Translations under genes and position numbers: made by a program
Assembly: GCA_017464305.1 (NCBI GenBank)
Contig: JAFUDS010000015.1
Coordinates: forward strand, 22,402 to 86,401
From: Clostridia bacterium
Lineage (GTDB): Bacteria; Bacillota; Clostridia; Christensenellales; Aristaeellaceae
Length of the DNA stretch: 64,000 nt
Reading direction: 5' to 3'
The notes under the pieces: model-generated
The model's input: the letters and a program-made list of their open reading frames with translations, nothing else
Database searches by the model: none
What the model was told of the DNA's origin: nothing
Shown here: piece after piece, positions 41,164-49,452 of the stretch
How positions within the stretch are numbered: position 1 is the first letter of the stretch
Layout of the letters: each line of letters begins with the position of its first letter

Positions 41164-42825
41164 TCAGGAGCCGGTCAGAGCCAGCATTTGAGAGGCATCC
41201 TGCAGGAAATAATCTGGGCGGCTCACCACCTGCTCATAGGCCTCTTTGCCCATGAAGCTGTCCACGACGGCCTTTTCTTCCCTGTCCAGCTCCTTGTATC
41301 CCTTCCGCCCGAAGGACGGCGGCAGCCAATTCTTGTGACGGCCAGCGAAGATATTGAACTTCGCCAGGAGATCGGGATTCCTGAACTCAATATGACACGT
41401 GCCCTTTTTGTAGAAGGTGATAAAGAAGTGCTTTGTCGGCACCTTCCGCGTGTCGCCTGTTTTTTCAACATAAGCCAGGGCATCACTCAGGCTCACATCC
41501 GGCGCTTGTCCGCCGTCCAGGTAGTTGAACACCTTTTCAATATCGCCCAGCTTGCCGCGCACGTTGTAGGCTCTGAACTCATCCGGGGCGCATGACCAGC
41601 GAGTGTATCCATTCAGCGGGAGGATCACCTTTTTGTTGACTGCAAAAGCATTGTTGGTTTTCCAGCCGTTGTAATAATGGATGTTCTTTGACATTTCATC
41701 CCAATGGTATTTAATCGTCCACTCATCGAACAGATCAAGGATTGTCTGCTCAATTCCTCCGATCACCCGGTTATTCATTTCGATCATCAACTGATAGATA
41801 TTATAGGCGCTAAACTCATAATTGGACAGCTCATGCACCTTGCTTTGAAGATCATTTTGCAGATTGGTTGTCAACTGCTCCATGAAATGCGGATTTTTGA
41901 ACAGGGCAGCCCAATACTTTTCCCTGGTCAAACGGATGTACTCATTGATAGAATGGTTGTCCTTTTTACCGCCAACAGCCAAGGAGATCAGGGGATTGCC
42001 GCACTTGTTCTCTCCGATTTTCTCCACGATCAACGGAGCCAGCGCTCGGTATTCCTGGATCAGCCTGATACCGCACTCCACCTCATAATTGAACCTGTCC
42101 ACGATGGCATCAATATAATCGGCCTTGGCAAGCGCACGATCCGCACCTACATCGGATTTATCGGTGTACTTATGGGCCGGGCGGAGGTGATCCATGATCA
42201 TGCTGTCCCCATCCTCGGCGGCTTCGACCTTCGCATTGACCAGGGCGATCTCCACATCGGTGCTGCGCTCAGCCTTGCCAAAGGCGCCTGAGATATATTC
42301 GATAGACGCCTCCATCTGCTCCAATCGATTCAACAGGACCCGGCGCTGCGCGGTATAGGGATTTTTCAGGGTTTCCGCATTAAGCAGACATACCACCTGG
42401 CCGCCATCCTTGATCATATCCAGGGCTTTGAGAAGGTGTGCCGCTCCGTCCGAAAACGGAGGATTCATCAGGATCAGGTCATAATGCTTATGCGTTTGAT
42501 AAGTGAGAAAATCATCATGCACCACCCGAAAACCCTTGTCCCGGAGGATCGCTTGGAGGTTGGGATCAATCTCCACGCAATCCACATCTTCACCCGGCAC
42601 ATAATTTTCAGGCTCAGCAAAATTCTTATGGTAGCTGTGCCGTGCGTTCAGCTCCCAACAAGCATACCGCGCCAAATCGCCCTTGCCCGCGCTCGGCTCC
42701 AGAACGCTCTCCACCTCATACCATTTGACCAGGCTGATCATCTTCTCTGCCAGCTTCGCCGGTGTAGGGTAAAAGGTTTCCTGGGCCTTCTTGGTTTCGG
42801 GGATCGCATAGATCGCGCTGCTCAT
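41164..42825 (-). CDS. DNA adenine methyltransferase with DUF4942 domain
   Basis: A 553-aa protein. The N-terminal methyltransferase has the SAM-binding EPSAGKGDLARY (43-54), acidic VEIDPN, and the catalytic NPPF (121-124). The C-terminal part from about 230 is the DUF4942 domain. The start at 42825 follows GGGAGGTG. Such enzymes are thought to protect phage DNA by N6-adenine methylation. It ends the accessory operon. Confidence 0.87.
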   Translation of the reverse strand: MSSAIYAIPETKKAQETFYPTPAKLAEKMISLVKWYEVESVLEPSAGKGDLARYACWELNARHSYHKNFAEPENYVPGEDVDCVEIDPNLQAILRDKGFRVVHDDFLTYQTHKHYDLILMNPPFSDGAAHLLKALDMIKDGGQVVCLLNAETLKNPYTAQRRVLLNRLEQMEASIEYISGAFGKAERSTDVEIALVNAKVEAAEDGDSMIMDHLRPAHKYTDKSDVGADRALAKADYIDAIVDRFNYEVECGIRLIQEYRALAPLIVEKIGENKCGNPLISLAVGGKKDNHSINEYIRLTREKYWAALFKNPHFMEQLTTNLQNDLQSKVHELSNYEFSAYNIYQLMIEMNNRVIGGIEQTILDLFDEWTIKYHWDEMSKNIHYYNGWKTNNAFAVNKKVILPLNGYTRWSCAPDEFRAYNVRGKLGDIEKVFNYLDGGQAPDVSLSDALAYVEKTGDTRKVPTKHFFITFYKKGTCHIEFRNPDLLAKFNIFAGRHKNWLPPSFGRKGYKELDREEKAVVDSFMGKEAYEQVVSRPDYFLQDASQMLALTGS

Positions 42826-43394
42826 CAATTCACACCTCCCACATCATTTTTCTGCTCCTCATCCGGCAGCAGCCCCATCGGATGCTTGTGGTCATAATAG
42901 GAATGTTCCAGCCAGAAAGAATAGATGGGCTTATAGACTTTGCCATCCAGGATCACCGGACGGCTAAAGGGATAATCATTCTCGCCGCCGTACAGAACAT
43001 AGAGGAAAAACATACCATCCACGGTGGTGGCATCCTCATAATTCAGCTTTCTATCGAAGCCCTCCGCCTTGTAGTGAACCTCCCGGCTTTCCTTATCCAC
43101 GCGCTGCAGCATGAACGGATCAATGCCAGCCAGCTTTTCGGCTTTCCGCATCTTCTCCACGGCTTTTTCCAGGGCCTCATCCAGCTTTTCAACGTCCTCC
43201 TCGGTGGCAAACTCCAGGAAGCCGCCGCCAAACATGGCATCCGTGCAGAATGGGTTTTGAGCTTTCAAGGTAATATGCAGGAAGTAATCCCCAGGGAAGC
43301 TCTTGCACTCTGTGATCCGCACATCCAGCAGCCCATAATCCTTGTAGGGCATAAAGCCCTTGTTGGCCCTCTCTTTGATCTCCGCCAGCGTCAT
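42825..43394 (-). CDS. Accessory protein of unknown function
   Basis: A 189-aa protein starting at 43394 behind GAGGAGGTGG. Segments include TLAEIKERANKGFMPYKDYG and a charged helix at about 85-115. It overlaps the methyltransferase start by one base. Not recognised. Confidence 0.65.
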   Translation of the reverse strand: MTLAEIKERANKGFMPYKDYGLLDVRITECKSFPGDYFLHITLKAQNPFCTDAMFGGGFLEFATEEDVEKLDEALEKAVEKMRKAEKLAGIDPFMLQRVDKESREVHYKAEGFDRKLNYEDATTVDGMFFLYVLYGGENDYPFSRPVILDGKVYKPIYSFWLEHSYYDHKHPMGLLPDEEQKNDVGGVN

Positions 43395-43407
43395 TTCTTC
43401 CACCTCC

Positions 43408-43788
43408 TCAATTCTCAACCCGGTCATGGATCGCAACAGCGCCGTGAACAGCACTGCGCCCCCGCGCTTCCATCAGCTCCCGGAACCGGCTATCAGGGGT
43501 ATGGGCGAAATTTCCGCCCATCATATACCACCGATTGCCCCGATCCACCACGGCGCCGCTTGCCGTCACGGTGGCCGGGCGAATATCAAACAGCACCTCC
43601 CCGCGGAAATTCCGAACATTCAGGCGGCAGAAATTGAGGGGGATTTCATGCTCCGCATCGAAGGAATACGGCCCCGTCGGGCACTCTACCAGCAGCCGAT
43701 CAAAGAACTTGGAAACGCCGTTGTTGGTGCAATCAGCCCCAGAATCCCGGTACACATTCACAGGCAAACAACGAATGATCCGCGCCAT
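43408..43788 (-). CDS. Accessory protein of unknown function
   Basis: A 126-aa, mainly beta protein (MARIIRCLPVNVYRDSGADC at the start). The ATG at 43788 follows GGAGGAGC. Not recognised; part of the operon led by promoter module A. Confidence 0.62.
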   Translation of the reverse strand: MARIIRCLPVNVYRDSGADCTNNGVSKFFDRLLVECPTGPYSFDAEHEIPLNFCRLNVRNFRGEVLFDIRPATVTASGAVVDRGNRWYMMGGNFAHTPDSRFRELMEARGRSAVHGAVAIHDRVEN

Positions 43789-43809
43789 ACTCGCTCCTCC
43801 ATTCTCACA

Positions 43810-43977
43810 TCAATAATCCAGGAAAGCATCGATCCACAAGAACGAGGACTTTTCCGCCAGCTTTTCGATGAACCGCTCACGGGCCGCAGGGGAGGAGAAC
43901 TTTTTCCGCTTTGCCACGATCAGGCCTTTCCTGTCAGCCTCATGCCAGGCAACCTCAAAGACGCTGTTCTTTGTCAT
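43810..43977 (-). CDS. Small 55-aa protein, first gene after promoter module A
   Basis: Starts at 43977 behind GGAGGACTGAGAT. Short basic/helical protein (FEVAWHEADRKGLIVAKRKK). The conserved promoter lies 48 nt upstream. Function unknown. Confidence 0.6.
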   Translation of the reverse strand: MTKNSVFEVAWHEADRKGLIVAKRKKFSSPAARERFIEKLAEKSSFLWIDAFLDY

Positions 43978-44024
43978 ATCTCAGTCCTCCATTCCGGGGG
44001 AGGAGAACCCCTCCCCACAATCCC

Positions 44025-44094
44025 ATTATGCCGTGTTTATATCCAAAAGTCAGCGCGTTTTCGCCCACTTCCGCACATTTAGGAACTCCGCAGC
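44025..44094 (-). promoter_or_regulatory. Accessory promoter module, copy A
   Basis: Minus strand: upstream box GCTGCG-N6-CTAAAT (44077-44094), AAAACGCG next to -35 CTGACT (44048-44053), 17-bp spacer ending CACGG, -10 CATAAT (44025-44030). A further TTCCGTAGC repeat lies upstream to 44116. It drives the genes at 43977 and below. Confidence 0.85.
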
Positions 44095-44170
44095 AACTCG
44101 CAGTAATTCCGTAGCAAATGGATCTTCGGGCATGAAAAAGGCGGCTGGATCACAGCCGCCATACTTCTGA

Positions 44171-44422
44171 TCACTCCAGAGCGCCCATGGCATCCAGGGC
44201 GAACATGAAGGCCGCAGCCTCCCGATCGCTGGTAATCATATCCTGCCGGTACTTGGCAAACTCCCCGACGAAGGCCGCCCGCTGCTCATCCTGGATGAAC
44301 ACATCGAAGGCATCCACGGCCTCATTGTACCCGGCCACACGATCATAGTTGTCATAGAGAAATTCATACTCTTTCTTGAACTGCTCGGCGAACTTCTCAA
44401 TGCTCACATTGACGATCTTCAT
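44171..44422 (-). CDS. Small accessory protein after promoter module B
   Basis: An 83-aa acidic helical protein starting at 44422 (MKIVNVSIEKFAEQFKKEY) behind GGAGGGTTG. It is the only gene between modules A and B, so it has a promoter to itself. Not recognised. Confidence 0.65.
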   Translation of the reverse strand: MKIVNVSIEKFAEQFKKEYEFLYDNYDRVAGYNEAVDAFDVFIQDEQRAAFVGEFAKYRQDMITSDREAAAFMFALDAMGALE

Positions 44423-44476
44423 GCTCAACCCTCCAATCTTTTGTCCCGGAAACGTGACCACCCCGGCCACACCTAT

Positions 44477-44546
44477 ATCATACCGTGGCCGGGGCAGAAA
44501 GTCAGCGCGTTTTGACCTCAAAAAGAGGATTTAGTCTTTTCGTAGC
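44477..44546 (-). promoter_or_regulatory. Accessory promoter module, copy B
   Basis: Minus strand: upstream box GCTACG-N6-CTAAAT (44529-44546), AAAACGCG and -35 CTGACT (44500-44505), 17-bp spacer ending CACGG, -10 TATGAT (44477-44482). Confidence 0.85.
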
Positions 44547-44548
44547 GA

Positions 44549-44854
44549 TCAGGCGGAGAACAGGATGCCGTTATATTTGCACGTCGCTATAATTTCATCC
44601 TGCGTACCGAAGCCCAGGGCCATATTCGGCAAAATGCCTTTCACCAGAGGCAGCACAGAGGCCCAGGGGCGGCCTCCGTTTCGCCTCAATACATCCTCCA
44701 CCTGGGCCGCTATCTCGCGGACGCAGCCCATTTCCGCCTCGGTGAAGTCGCTTTCGCGGTACACGAACCGCCGATCCTTTGCATGGTTGATCCTGTCCTG
44801 CATTTCGCAGAGGGCAAGCTGCCGACACAGGGCTTTCATCCGCTTGTAGAGCAT
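44549..44854 (-). CDS. Accessory protein of unknown function
   Basis: A 101-aa protein starting at 44854 behind GAGGAGGTGCC. Helical N terminus with two cysteines, C-terminal half with ASVLPLVKGILPNMALGFG. Not recognised; last gene of the operon led by module C. Confidence 0.62.
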   Translation of the reverse strand: MLYKRMKALCRQLALCEMQDRINHAKDRRFVYRESDFTEAEMGCVREIAAQVEDVLRRNGGRPWASVLPLVKGILPNMALGFGTQDEIIATCKYNGILFSA

Positions 44855-44867
44855 CCTTGGCACCTCC

Positions 44868-45128
44868 TCACGGGCGATCAATAGTGATGGAATCCACCAG
44901 GTTATTGAAGCGATCATACAAGGTGATGCTCATCCATCCGCAGCCGAAGTCCTCAATGGCTTTCAGCCGGATCGGGTCCTTGTCGGGGATCAGGCGATAG
45001 ACAACGTAATCGCTCAACACTCCGGCCAGCTGGCCCTCCTCCAAGGAGCGATTCGCCAGCTCGCGGATGGTCTCCAGGCGCGGCGCATACTCATCATCGT
45101 ACCGATAAATCACCAGGAACTTATCCAT
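44868..45128 (-). CDS. Accessory protein of unknown function
   Basis: An 86-aa acidic protein starting at 45128 behind GGAGGTGTGACC. Pattern of alternating helices and strands (FLVIYRYDDEYAPRLETIRE). Not recognised. Confidence 0.62.
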   Translation of the reverse strand: MDKFLVIYRYDDEYAPRLETIRELANRSLEEGQLAGVLSDYVVYRLIPDKDPIRLKAIEDFGCGWMSITLYDRFNNLVDSITIDRP

Positions 45129-45130
45129 GG

Positions 45131-45319
45131 TCACACCTCCTCCAAATCCACATACTCACCGATCACTCGCAGCGCATCATCATAGGAATGGCACGCCTTG
45201 ACCCGGCGCTCCATTTCGCGGTATTCATCCACCAGGCCGCACGCTTTCATTTCACCGTAGGCGTTTGCCAGGATGAAGAAGATATTGCCGGAAGGACCTT
45301 TGCGATCAAAGATGACCAT
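45131..45319 (-). CDS. Accessory protein of unknown function
   Basis: A 62-aa helical protein starting at 45319 behind GGAGGTGTGAGT. It fits tightly between neighbours (3-nt gaps). Not recognised. Confidence 0.6.
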   Translation of the reverse strand: MVIFDRKGPSGNIFFILANAYGEMKACGLVDEYREMERRVKACHSYDDALRVIGEYVDLEEV

Positions 45320-45321
45320 AC

Positions 45322-45510
45322 TCACACCTCCTCATGGATTTCACGCTTGATGATGATGTCGCCCTTCTGATCATCATAGGCTTTCAGCACCTTGTAGGGC
45401 ACATCGGAAACCTTGTCATAGAATGCCTCGGCAGCCGGAAGGGAGCTGAACTTGTGCTCGCAATCCTCGCCGCGCTTGGTATCATACTCAACCCAGTAAG
45501 AGCGGATCAT
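45322..45510 (-). CDS. Accessory protein of unknown function
   Basis: A 62-aa protein (WVEYDTKRGEDCEHKFSSLP) with the beta-beta-alpha look of small phage proteins. GAGGAGGG precedes the ATG. Not recognised. Confidence 0.6.
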   Translation of the reverse strand: MIRSYWVEYDTKRGEDCEHKFSSLPAAEAFYDKVSDVPYKVLKAYDDQKGDIIIKREIHEEV

Positions 45511-45522
45511 CCTTTTCCCTCC

Positions 45523-45678
45523 TCAGTAGAAGATCACGTCGCGGAAGGAATACCCATCCGTCAGCACCGGCCAGAGCAGCCGCATCTTGTCGAAGGCCTC
45601 CACGCTGTTGTTGGCCTTGACAGCCAGATACCGGCCATCCGCCAGGACCAGCTTGTACACACCATGAACTTTCATCAT
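45523..45678 (-). CDS. Small 51-aa protein, first gene after promoter module C
   Basis: Two adjacent ATGs (45678, 45675) follow GGAGGCTGAA. The peptide reads KVHGVYKLVLADGRYLAVKA early on. It is of a beta-alpha type like its neighbour at 45322. Function unknown. Confidence 0.58.
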   Translation of the reverse strand: MMKVHGVYKLVLADGRYLAVKANNSVEAFDKMRLLWPVLTDGYSFRDVIFY

Positions 45679-45732
45679 TTCAGCCTCCGATCAATCAGGA
45701 TCGCGGCGGGATCACCTCCCGACCACGATACT

Positions 45733-45802
45733 ATTATGCCGTGCTTTAAGGGGTTTGTCAGCGCGTTTTCGGCCTATTTTGAGTATTTAGGAATTTCGTA
45801 GC
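45733..45802 (-). promoter_or_regulatory. Accessory promoter module, copy C
   Basis: Minus strand: upstream box GCTACG-N6-CTAAAT (45785-45802), AAAACGCG and -35 CTGACA (45756-45761), 17-bp spacer ending CACGG, -10 CATAAT (45733-45738). It is the copy closest to the consensus. Confidence 0.88.
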
Positions 45803-45840
45803 GAATGACGCAAAAATGAAGCAATCAAAAAGCAGGAGGA

Positions 45841-46104
45841 TCATTCCCCCTGCTGCTGTGTTTGATCTTCCAGCTTCTTTTGTTTCTCTTTCCAGGCGGC
45901 GTATTCCTCACGCCGACGCTTCCAGTAGGCGCTATATTTCCCGGTCTTGACCCGGCGATCCACCCACGGCTCATCCTCATCGATCAGCCAGGTATTGCCT
46001 ATCTTCACGGCGGTTTTGAAGCCGCCAGTCCGGGCGATCCTCCGGGCCGAATCCTCGCCTTTTTCCAGACGCCGGGCATACTCCGCCAGCGGGATCATTG
46101 CCAT
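45841..46104 (-). CDS. Small HTH (excisionase-like) protein
   Basis: An 87-aa protein. IPLAEYARRLEKGEDSARRIARTG followed by TWLIDEDEPWVDRRVKTG matches the MerR-like HTH plus wing layout of excisionases and small phage regulators; a charged helix follows. It has a promoter of its own at 46135-46163. It may be the Xis or a regulator of the accessory region. Confidence 0.68.
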   Translation of the reverse strand: MAMIPLAEYARRLEKGEDSARRIARTGGFKTAVKIGNTWLIDEDEPWVDRRVKTGKYSAYWKRRREEYAAWKEKQKKLEDQTQQQGE

Positions 46105-46134
46105 CCGCGATCACCTCCGAAAATCATTTCATCC

Positions 46135-46163
46135 ATTATACCGCAGCTCGGGCCAGGTGGCAA
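46135..46163 (-). promoter_or_regulatory. Sigma70-type promoter for the small HTH gene
   Basis: Minus strand: -35 TTGCCA (46158-46163), 17-bp spacer, -10 TATAAT (46135-46140). It lacks the CTAAAT box of modules A-E, so it is probably regulated differently. It overlaps the 3' end of the 65-aa gene. Confidence 0.75.
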
Positions 46164-46333
46164 CGCTGAATATCCTGGGCGGACAGCATATGATCATACA
46201 CCACCACACCACACACGCGGCACCCGACAGATGGATCAAAGGGCCTGCTGCCGAGAACCTTAAACGACACCAGGCCGCCATCCGGGAGGGCGCTTGCATC
46301 TTCCATCCTGCCGATCAGATAATACTTGAACAC
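46136..46333 (-). CDS. Accessory protein of unknown function
   Basis: A 65-aa protein from a GTG at 46333, chosen for GGATGGAGGGATC upstream. It contains a CRVCG pair, maybe half a zinc site. Not recognised. Confidence 0.52.
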   Translation of the reverse strand: MFKYYLIGRMEDASALPDGGLVSFKVLGSRPFDPSVGCRVCGVVVYDHMLSAQDIQRCHLARAAV

Positions 46334-46460
46334 CGTGATCCCTCCATCCTTTGTATTTTGCGTTCTGCACCCCCTATGGATCAGGGAAGGGATTTCCCTT
46401 CCCGCCATCCAGAGGAACCGCCAGGAGCCTTTTTAATTCATTCAAAAGGCATCACGGAGC

Positions 46461-46682
46461 CTATCCGTTCCCCTCCGTCTCATTCCAGGCCACGCACCAG
46501 GGCTTTTCTGCAATCTGAGCCAGGGTCATGCCAGCGATAGCCGCCTCAATGCGGAAAGACACATGCTGAGACTTTTTGTGATCATTGAGGATCACACCGC
46601 CACCCCTCCGGCGGCGGAAATCCGCCGCCTCCTGCCGGGTGGCAAAAAACCGCTGCCGATACCTCACGCGCTCGCTCTGCAT
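46461..46682 (-). CDS. Accessory protein of unknown function
   Basis: A 73-aa protein, Arg-rich at the start (QSERVRYRQRFFATRQEAAD), then a helix ending in AQIAEKPWCVAW. The start at 46682 follows GAGAGGAGG. Not recognised. Confidence 0.6.
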   Translation of the reverse strand: MQSERVRYRQRFFATRQEAADFRRRRGGGVILNDHKKSQHVSFRIEAAIAGMTLAQIAEKPWCVAWNETEGNG

Positions 46683-47221
46683 CCGTTTTCCTCCTCTCTC
46701 ACAATGCGATAACGCAGGATCGCCTCCCCGCGCACATTCAAATCCCACACCTCATTGATGGCGGCATCATAATACCGGCCATGCCCCGCCGTGGTATCAA
46801 AGCAGCTCATGTACTCCATGCCCTTCTTGCTCCAGAAGGATTTCCACCACCAGTAGGTTGAGGAGCCGTCCGTCATGGCATCGGCATAGGACTGATCCTG
46901 ATATTGCTTGCTCTGCCTGATCTCCTCCCATTCGGCCAGGGCCGCAGCCTCCGCACCCGTCAAAGGCCGATGCCCGAATCGGTACACGGTGAGCCCTTCA
47001 TCGTCATAATCCACCAGGGAGGCCCTGGCAATATCACAGGCACTTTTCTTGCCATCTGCATTGAGAAAGAAAACGGACACGCTGTTGGCATCCACCAGGG
47101 GACGCAGACCGCGCAGACGGGGAGGAATCTGATCCCCCGTCCGCCCGAAGTGCTCCACCAATTCCATGACCAGGCCGCCAGCCTTGGCGTCCCGTTTCAA
47201 CTGGGCCAGGCTCTTTTTCAT
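46664..47221 (-). CDS. Accessory protein of unknown function
   Basis: A 185-aa protein starting at 47221 behind GAGAGGAGGCGG. It begins KKSLAQLKRDAKAGGLVMEL and has an aromatic stretch (STYWWWKSFWSKKG). It overlaps the next gene by 19 nt. Not recognised. Confidence 0.62.
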   Translation of the reverse strand: MKKSLAQLKRDAKAGGLVMELVEHFGRTGDQIPPRLRGLRPLVDANSVSVFFLNADGKKSACDIARASLVDYDDEGLTVYRFGHRPLTGAEAAALAEWEEIRQSKQYQDQSYADAMTDGSSTYWWWKSFWSKKGMEYMSCFDTTAGHGRYYDAAINEVWDLNVRGEAILRYRIVREEENGCRASA

Positions 47222-47235
47222 GCTGCCGCCTCCTC

Positions 47236-47406
47236 TCAATACTCCACCTTAAACGTGACCACATGACCGGGATTCTCCCGGATCAGCAGGGCCTTTACCT
47301 CATCCACCATCATGTTATTATCAAGGGCGGCCTGGATCACTTCCACCAGCTTCTTTCCGTCCAAGTAGGCCCAGATGCGGGCCTTACGGCCAATACGACG
47401 CGCCAT
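47236..47406 (-). CDS. Small 56-aa accessory protein
   Basis: Starts at 47406 behind GAGGAGGTGC; the longer frame up to 47643 is rejected as shadow. Reads ARRIGRKARIWAYLDGKKL then a helix and a strand. Not recognised. Confidence 0.58.
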   Translation of the reverse strand: MARRIGRKARIWAYLDGKKLVEVIQAALDNNMMVDEVKALLIRENPGHVVTFKVEY

Positions 47407-47419
47407 CACTTGCACCTCC

Positions 47420-47677
47420 TCAGTATTCAAAATGAACAGGTTCGGCCTTGATCGCCGTGATCGCTCCGCTTCTGCTGCTCGCACCGCGCAGCCACTTCTT
47501 GCCCTCACTGATCGCCTTTTCCTTCGTGGGATACACATACCCGCTCTTAACACGCCCGCTAAAAAGGTTGCCCTCCATATAGCACGGGTCCTTTTCGTCC
47601 GGCTGAAACAGCCACTCGAACCCCTTCTTATCCGACCCGACATAGCCCCAACCGTAGCTATTGCGGCTCTCCATCAT
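47420..47677 (-). CDS. Accessory protein of unknown function
   Basis: An 85-aa protein rich in Gly, Trp and Tyr early (SYGWGYVGSDKKGFEWLF), then a lysine-rich helix. GGAGGCG precedes the ATG. Not recognised. Confidence 0.6.
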   Translation of the reverse strand: MMESRNSYGWGYVGSDKKGFEWLFQPDEKDPCYMEGNLFSGRVKSGYVYPTKEKAISEGKKWLRGASSRSGAITAIKAEPVHFEY

Positions 47678-47693
47678 GCCCTCACGCCTCCTC

Positions 47694-48029
47694 TCAGCAG
47701 AACGACAGCAGCTTAGTCAAATTGAACCGGGGCGCATCTTCCAGGTGAGTTGTAACCATGTCATGGATCACAGACCAGCCGCCCAGCTCTTTCTTGGGGA
47801 CGCTGAAAACCTTCTCCTCATAGGAGCCGCAGCCGGAATAGTGGCGGACATAATGGACACAGCGATAGGTAACGCGCTCATCATCCTCTTTGATCACCTT
47901 CTTGAAAGAAGGATACTCATGCTCATAATTCGGATTGTAGAGATAGTTGGAAGCATCGAACTTGTACCCATTGGGCGTCACGATCCCCAGGAGCTTCTTG
48001 ATGTACTCAGGCTTGCGATTCCTTGACAT
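47694..48029 (-). CDS. Accessory protein of unknown function
   Basis: A 111-aa protein with many Tyr and Lys residues (YPSFKKVIKEDDERVTYRCVH). AGGAGGTG precedes the ATG at 48029. Not recognised. Confidence 0.62.
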   Translation of the reverse strand: MSRNRKPEYIKKLLGIVTPNGYKFDASNYLYNPNYEHEYPSFKKVIKEDDERVTYRCVHYVRHYSGCGSYEEKVFSVPKKELGGWSVIHDMVTTHLEDAPRFNLTKLLSFC

Positions 48030-48041
48030 GCTCGCACCTCC

Positions 48042-48179
48042 TCAATCATCATCGTCGGCCACATAGCCGGCGCAGTAACCAGGATCACGCAGCCGGGCCT
48101 TTTCCAGCGCCTCACTGAACGTCCGAGCGCGGACGCGCACATCCGTGAGACCATGGCCACACACGATCCAGATCATCAT
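48042..48179 (-). CDS. Small 45-aa protein, first gene after promoter module D
   Basis: Starts at 48179 (ATGATG) with AAGGACG upstream; the -10 of module D is 47 nt away. It ends in four aspartates. Function unknown. Confidence 0.55.
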   Translation of the reverse strand: MMIWIVCGHGLTDVRVRARTFSEALEKARLRDPGYCAGYVADDDD

Positions 48180-48225
48180 TTTCTCGTCCTTCTTTCCGGG
48201 AGCGGATCACCCGCCCCACACTCAT

Positions 48226-48295
48226 ATCATACCGTGTTTGACCCTCCCTGTCAGCGCATTTTGTCCCGTTTTCGATGATTTAGTAATTTCGTAGT
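48226..48295 (-). promoter_or_regulatory. Accessory promoter module, copy D
   Basis: Minus strand: upstream box ACTACG-N6-CTAAAT (48278-48295), AAAATGCG and -35 CTGACA (48249-48254), 17-bp spacer ending CACGG, -10 TATGAT (48226-48231). One base differs from the AAAACGCG seen in the other copies. Confidence 0.85.
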
Positions 48296-48298
48296 AAA

Positions 48299-48475
48299 TC
48301 AGTAAACAAACACGTCTTTATGCTCGATCACGTAGACCCGGCCAGGATACAGGCGACGGAGGAGGCGGCGCAGCTGCCTCTCCGCTTTCTTGGCATCATC
48401 GGAAAGGATGTTCCATTCTCTCCGATGCTTCCAGTCCTTGGTGTGCGCCAGGAAGATATAATACTTAGCCTTCAT
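48299..48475 (-). CDS. Small basic 58-aa protein
   Basis: Starts at 48475 behind GGAGGTAATCT and overlaps the upstream stop. Arg/Lys-rich helix (AERQLRRLLRRLYPGRVYVI). It could bind nucleic acid. Not recognised. Confidence 0.58.
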   Translation of the reverse strand: MKAKYYIFLAHTKDWKHRREWNILSDDAKKAERQLRRLLRRLYPGRVYVIEHKDVFVY

Positions 48476-48902
48476 AGATTACCTCCGGGCCAGGGAATAC
48501 CCTGCCCCCATCATAATCAGACTTCCAATGATGATACTGCCCGTTCTCGTCCAGAAACTCCGCATCCCATACACCCTTGTAATAGTCCTGCGCCTGGATC
48601 ACGGAAACGCCGTATGTTTTCCCTCTCACCCAAATCCGATCCCCAGGGGATAGCAGCTTATCCTCCCGTTCCTTCCGCCGCACGCAGCCAGTCCAAACCT
48701 GGCTGTGTGATCCTTCGCACCCTTGGCCCAGCAGAGCGCAATCATCACACATGTCATTGTAGGCCTGGCTTCCCGTCACACAGCCGGAGCCGTAAATCGC
48801 CCTGGCCGTTTTGAACGCCTCATCCGAAGAAGCAGCCCGCACGATGCAGACCCGCCCATACTCCCCGCCGCGATTCGTGCCAGTCATTTCATAGACACCC
48901 AT
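48465..48902 (-). CDS. Accessory protein of unknown function
   Basis: A 145-aa protein with a CDDCALLGQGCEGS cluster of cysteines and a beta C terminus. AGGAGGTG precedes the ATG at 48902. Not recognised. Confidence 0.62.
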   Translation of the reverse strand: MGVYEMTGTNRGGEYGRVCIVRAASSDEAFKTARAIYGSGCVTGSQAYNDMCDDCALLGQGCEGSHSQVWTGCVRRKEREDKLLSPGDRIWVRGKTYGVSVIQAQDYYKGVWDAEFLDENGQYHHWKSDYDGGRVFPGPEVIYEG

Positions 48903-48914
48903 GTTCGCACCTCC

Positions 48915-49439
48915 TCAGTACTTCGGGATTGCGCCCAGGTTGTCAAACAACGCCAGGGCCTTGGCAATGGACCGAACATCACCGGCATAATGCCTTTGAT
49001 TTCCTATGGAGGAGCCGCCCTTTTTCCGGGCGACCATGAACTGATCCCCCTTGAAATACAGCAGCTCGCGGTCGTGGCCGTTCCTGCTATACGTGGCGAC
49101 CACCTGGCCCACAAACAAAGGCAGATCGGCAGCCATCAGCTCCGCCGCCCGATCCTGGAAGCGCTCGCTCTCCAGGTCCATCATCTTATAGTCGTAATCG
49201 GCGTGGGCGTAGGTATTCCCACCGGCCAGGATTTCTCCGCAGCGCTCGTCCCGGTACACATGCTGATAATGAAGGAGGACGCGGTTCACCCGATCAATAT
49301 TGACGGAAATATCCTTAACTTTGATAGTGATACTCCGCTCATAACCGGCCCATTGTACGCGGATCGAATAGGCGCTCTTGGGGATACCGGCCTTTTTCAG
49401 ATCATCCCGGATCGCGGCACTCAATTCTTTGTTCGTCAT
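48915..49439 (-). CDS. LPD29-like accessory protein
   Basis: A 174-aa protein. The first 75 residues (LSAAIRDDLKKAGIPKSAYS, then ITIKVKDISVNIDRV) resemble the LPD29 domain found in large polyvalent phage and plasmid proteins; the rest is unrecognised. It is the second gene of the operon led by module E. Confidence 0.6.
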   Translation of the reverse strand: MTNKELSAAIRDDLKKAGIPKSAYSIRVQWAGYERSITIKVKDISVNIDRVNRVLLHYQHVYRDERCGEILAGGNTYAHADYDYKMMDLESERFQDRAAELMAADLPLFVGQVVATYSRNGHDRELLYFKGDQFMVARKKGGSSIGNQRHYAGDVRSIAKALALFDNLGAIPKY

Positions 49440-49452
49440 TTGTGATACCTCC

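Noticed and set aside
47407-47643. N-terminal extension of the 56-aa gene (frame from 47643)
   Set aside because: It overlaps the well-supported gene at 47420-47677 and lacks a ribosome site; the ATG at 47406 has one.
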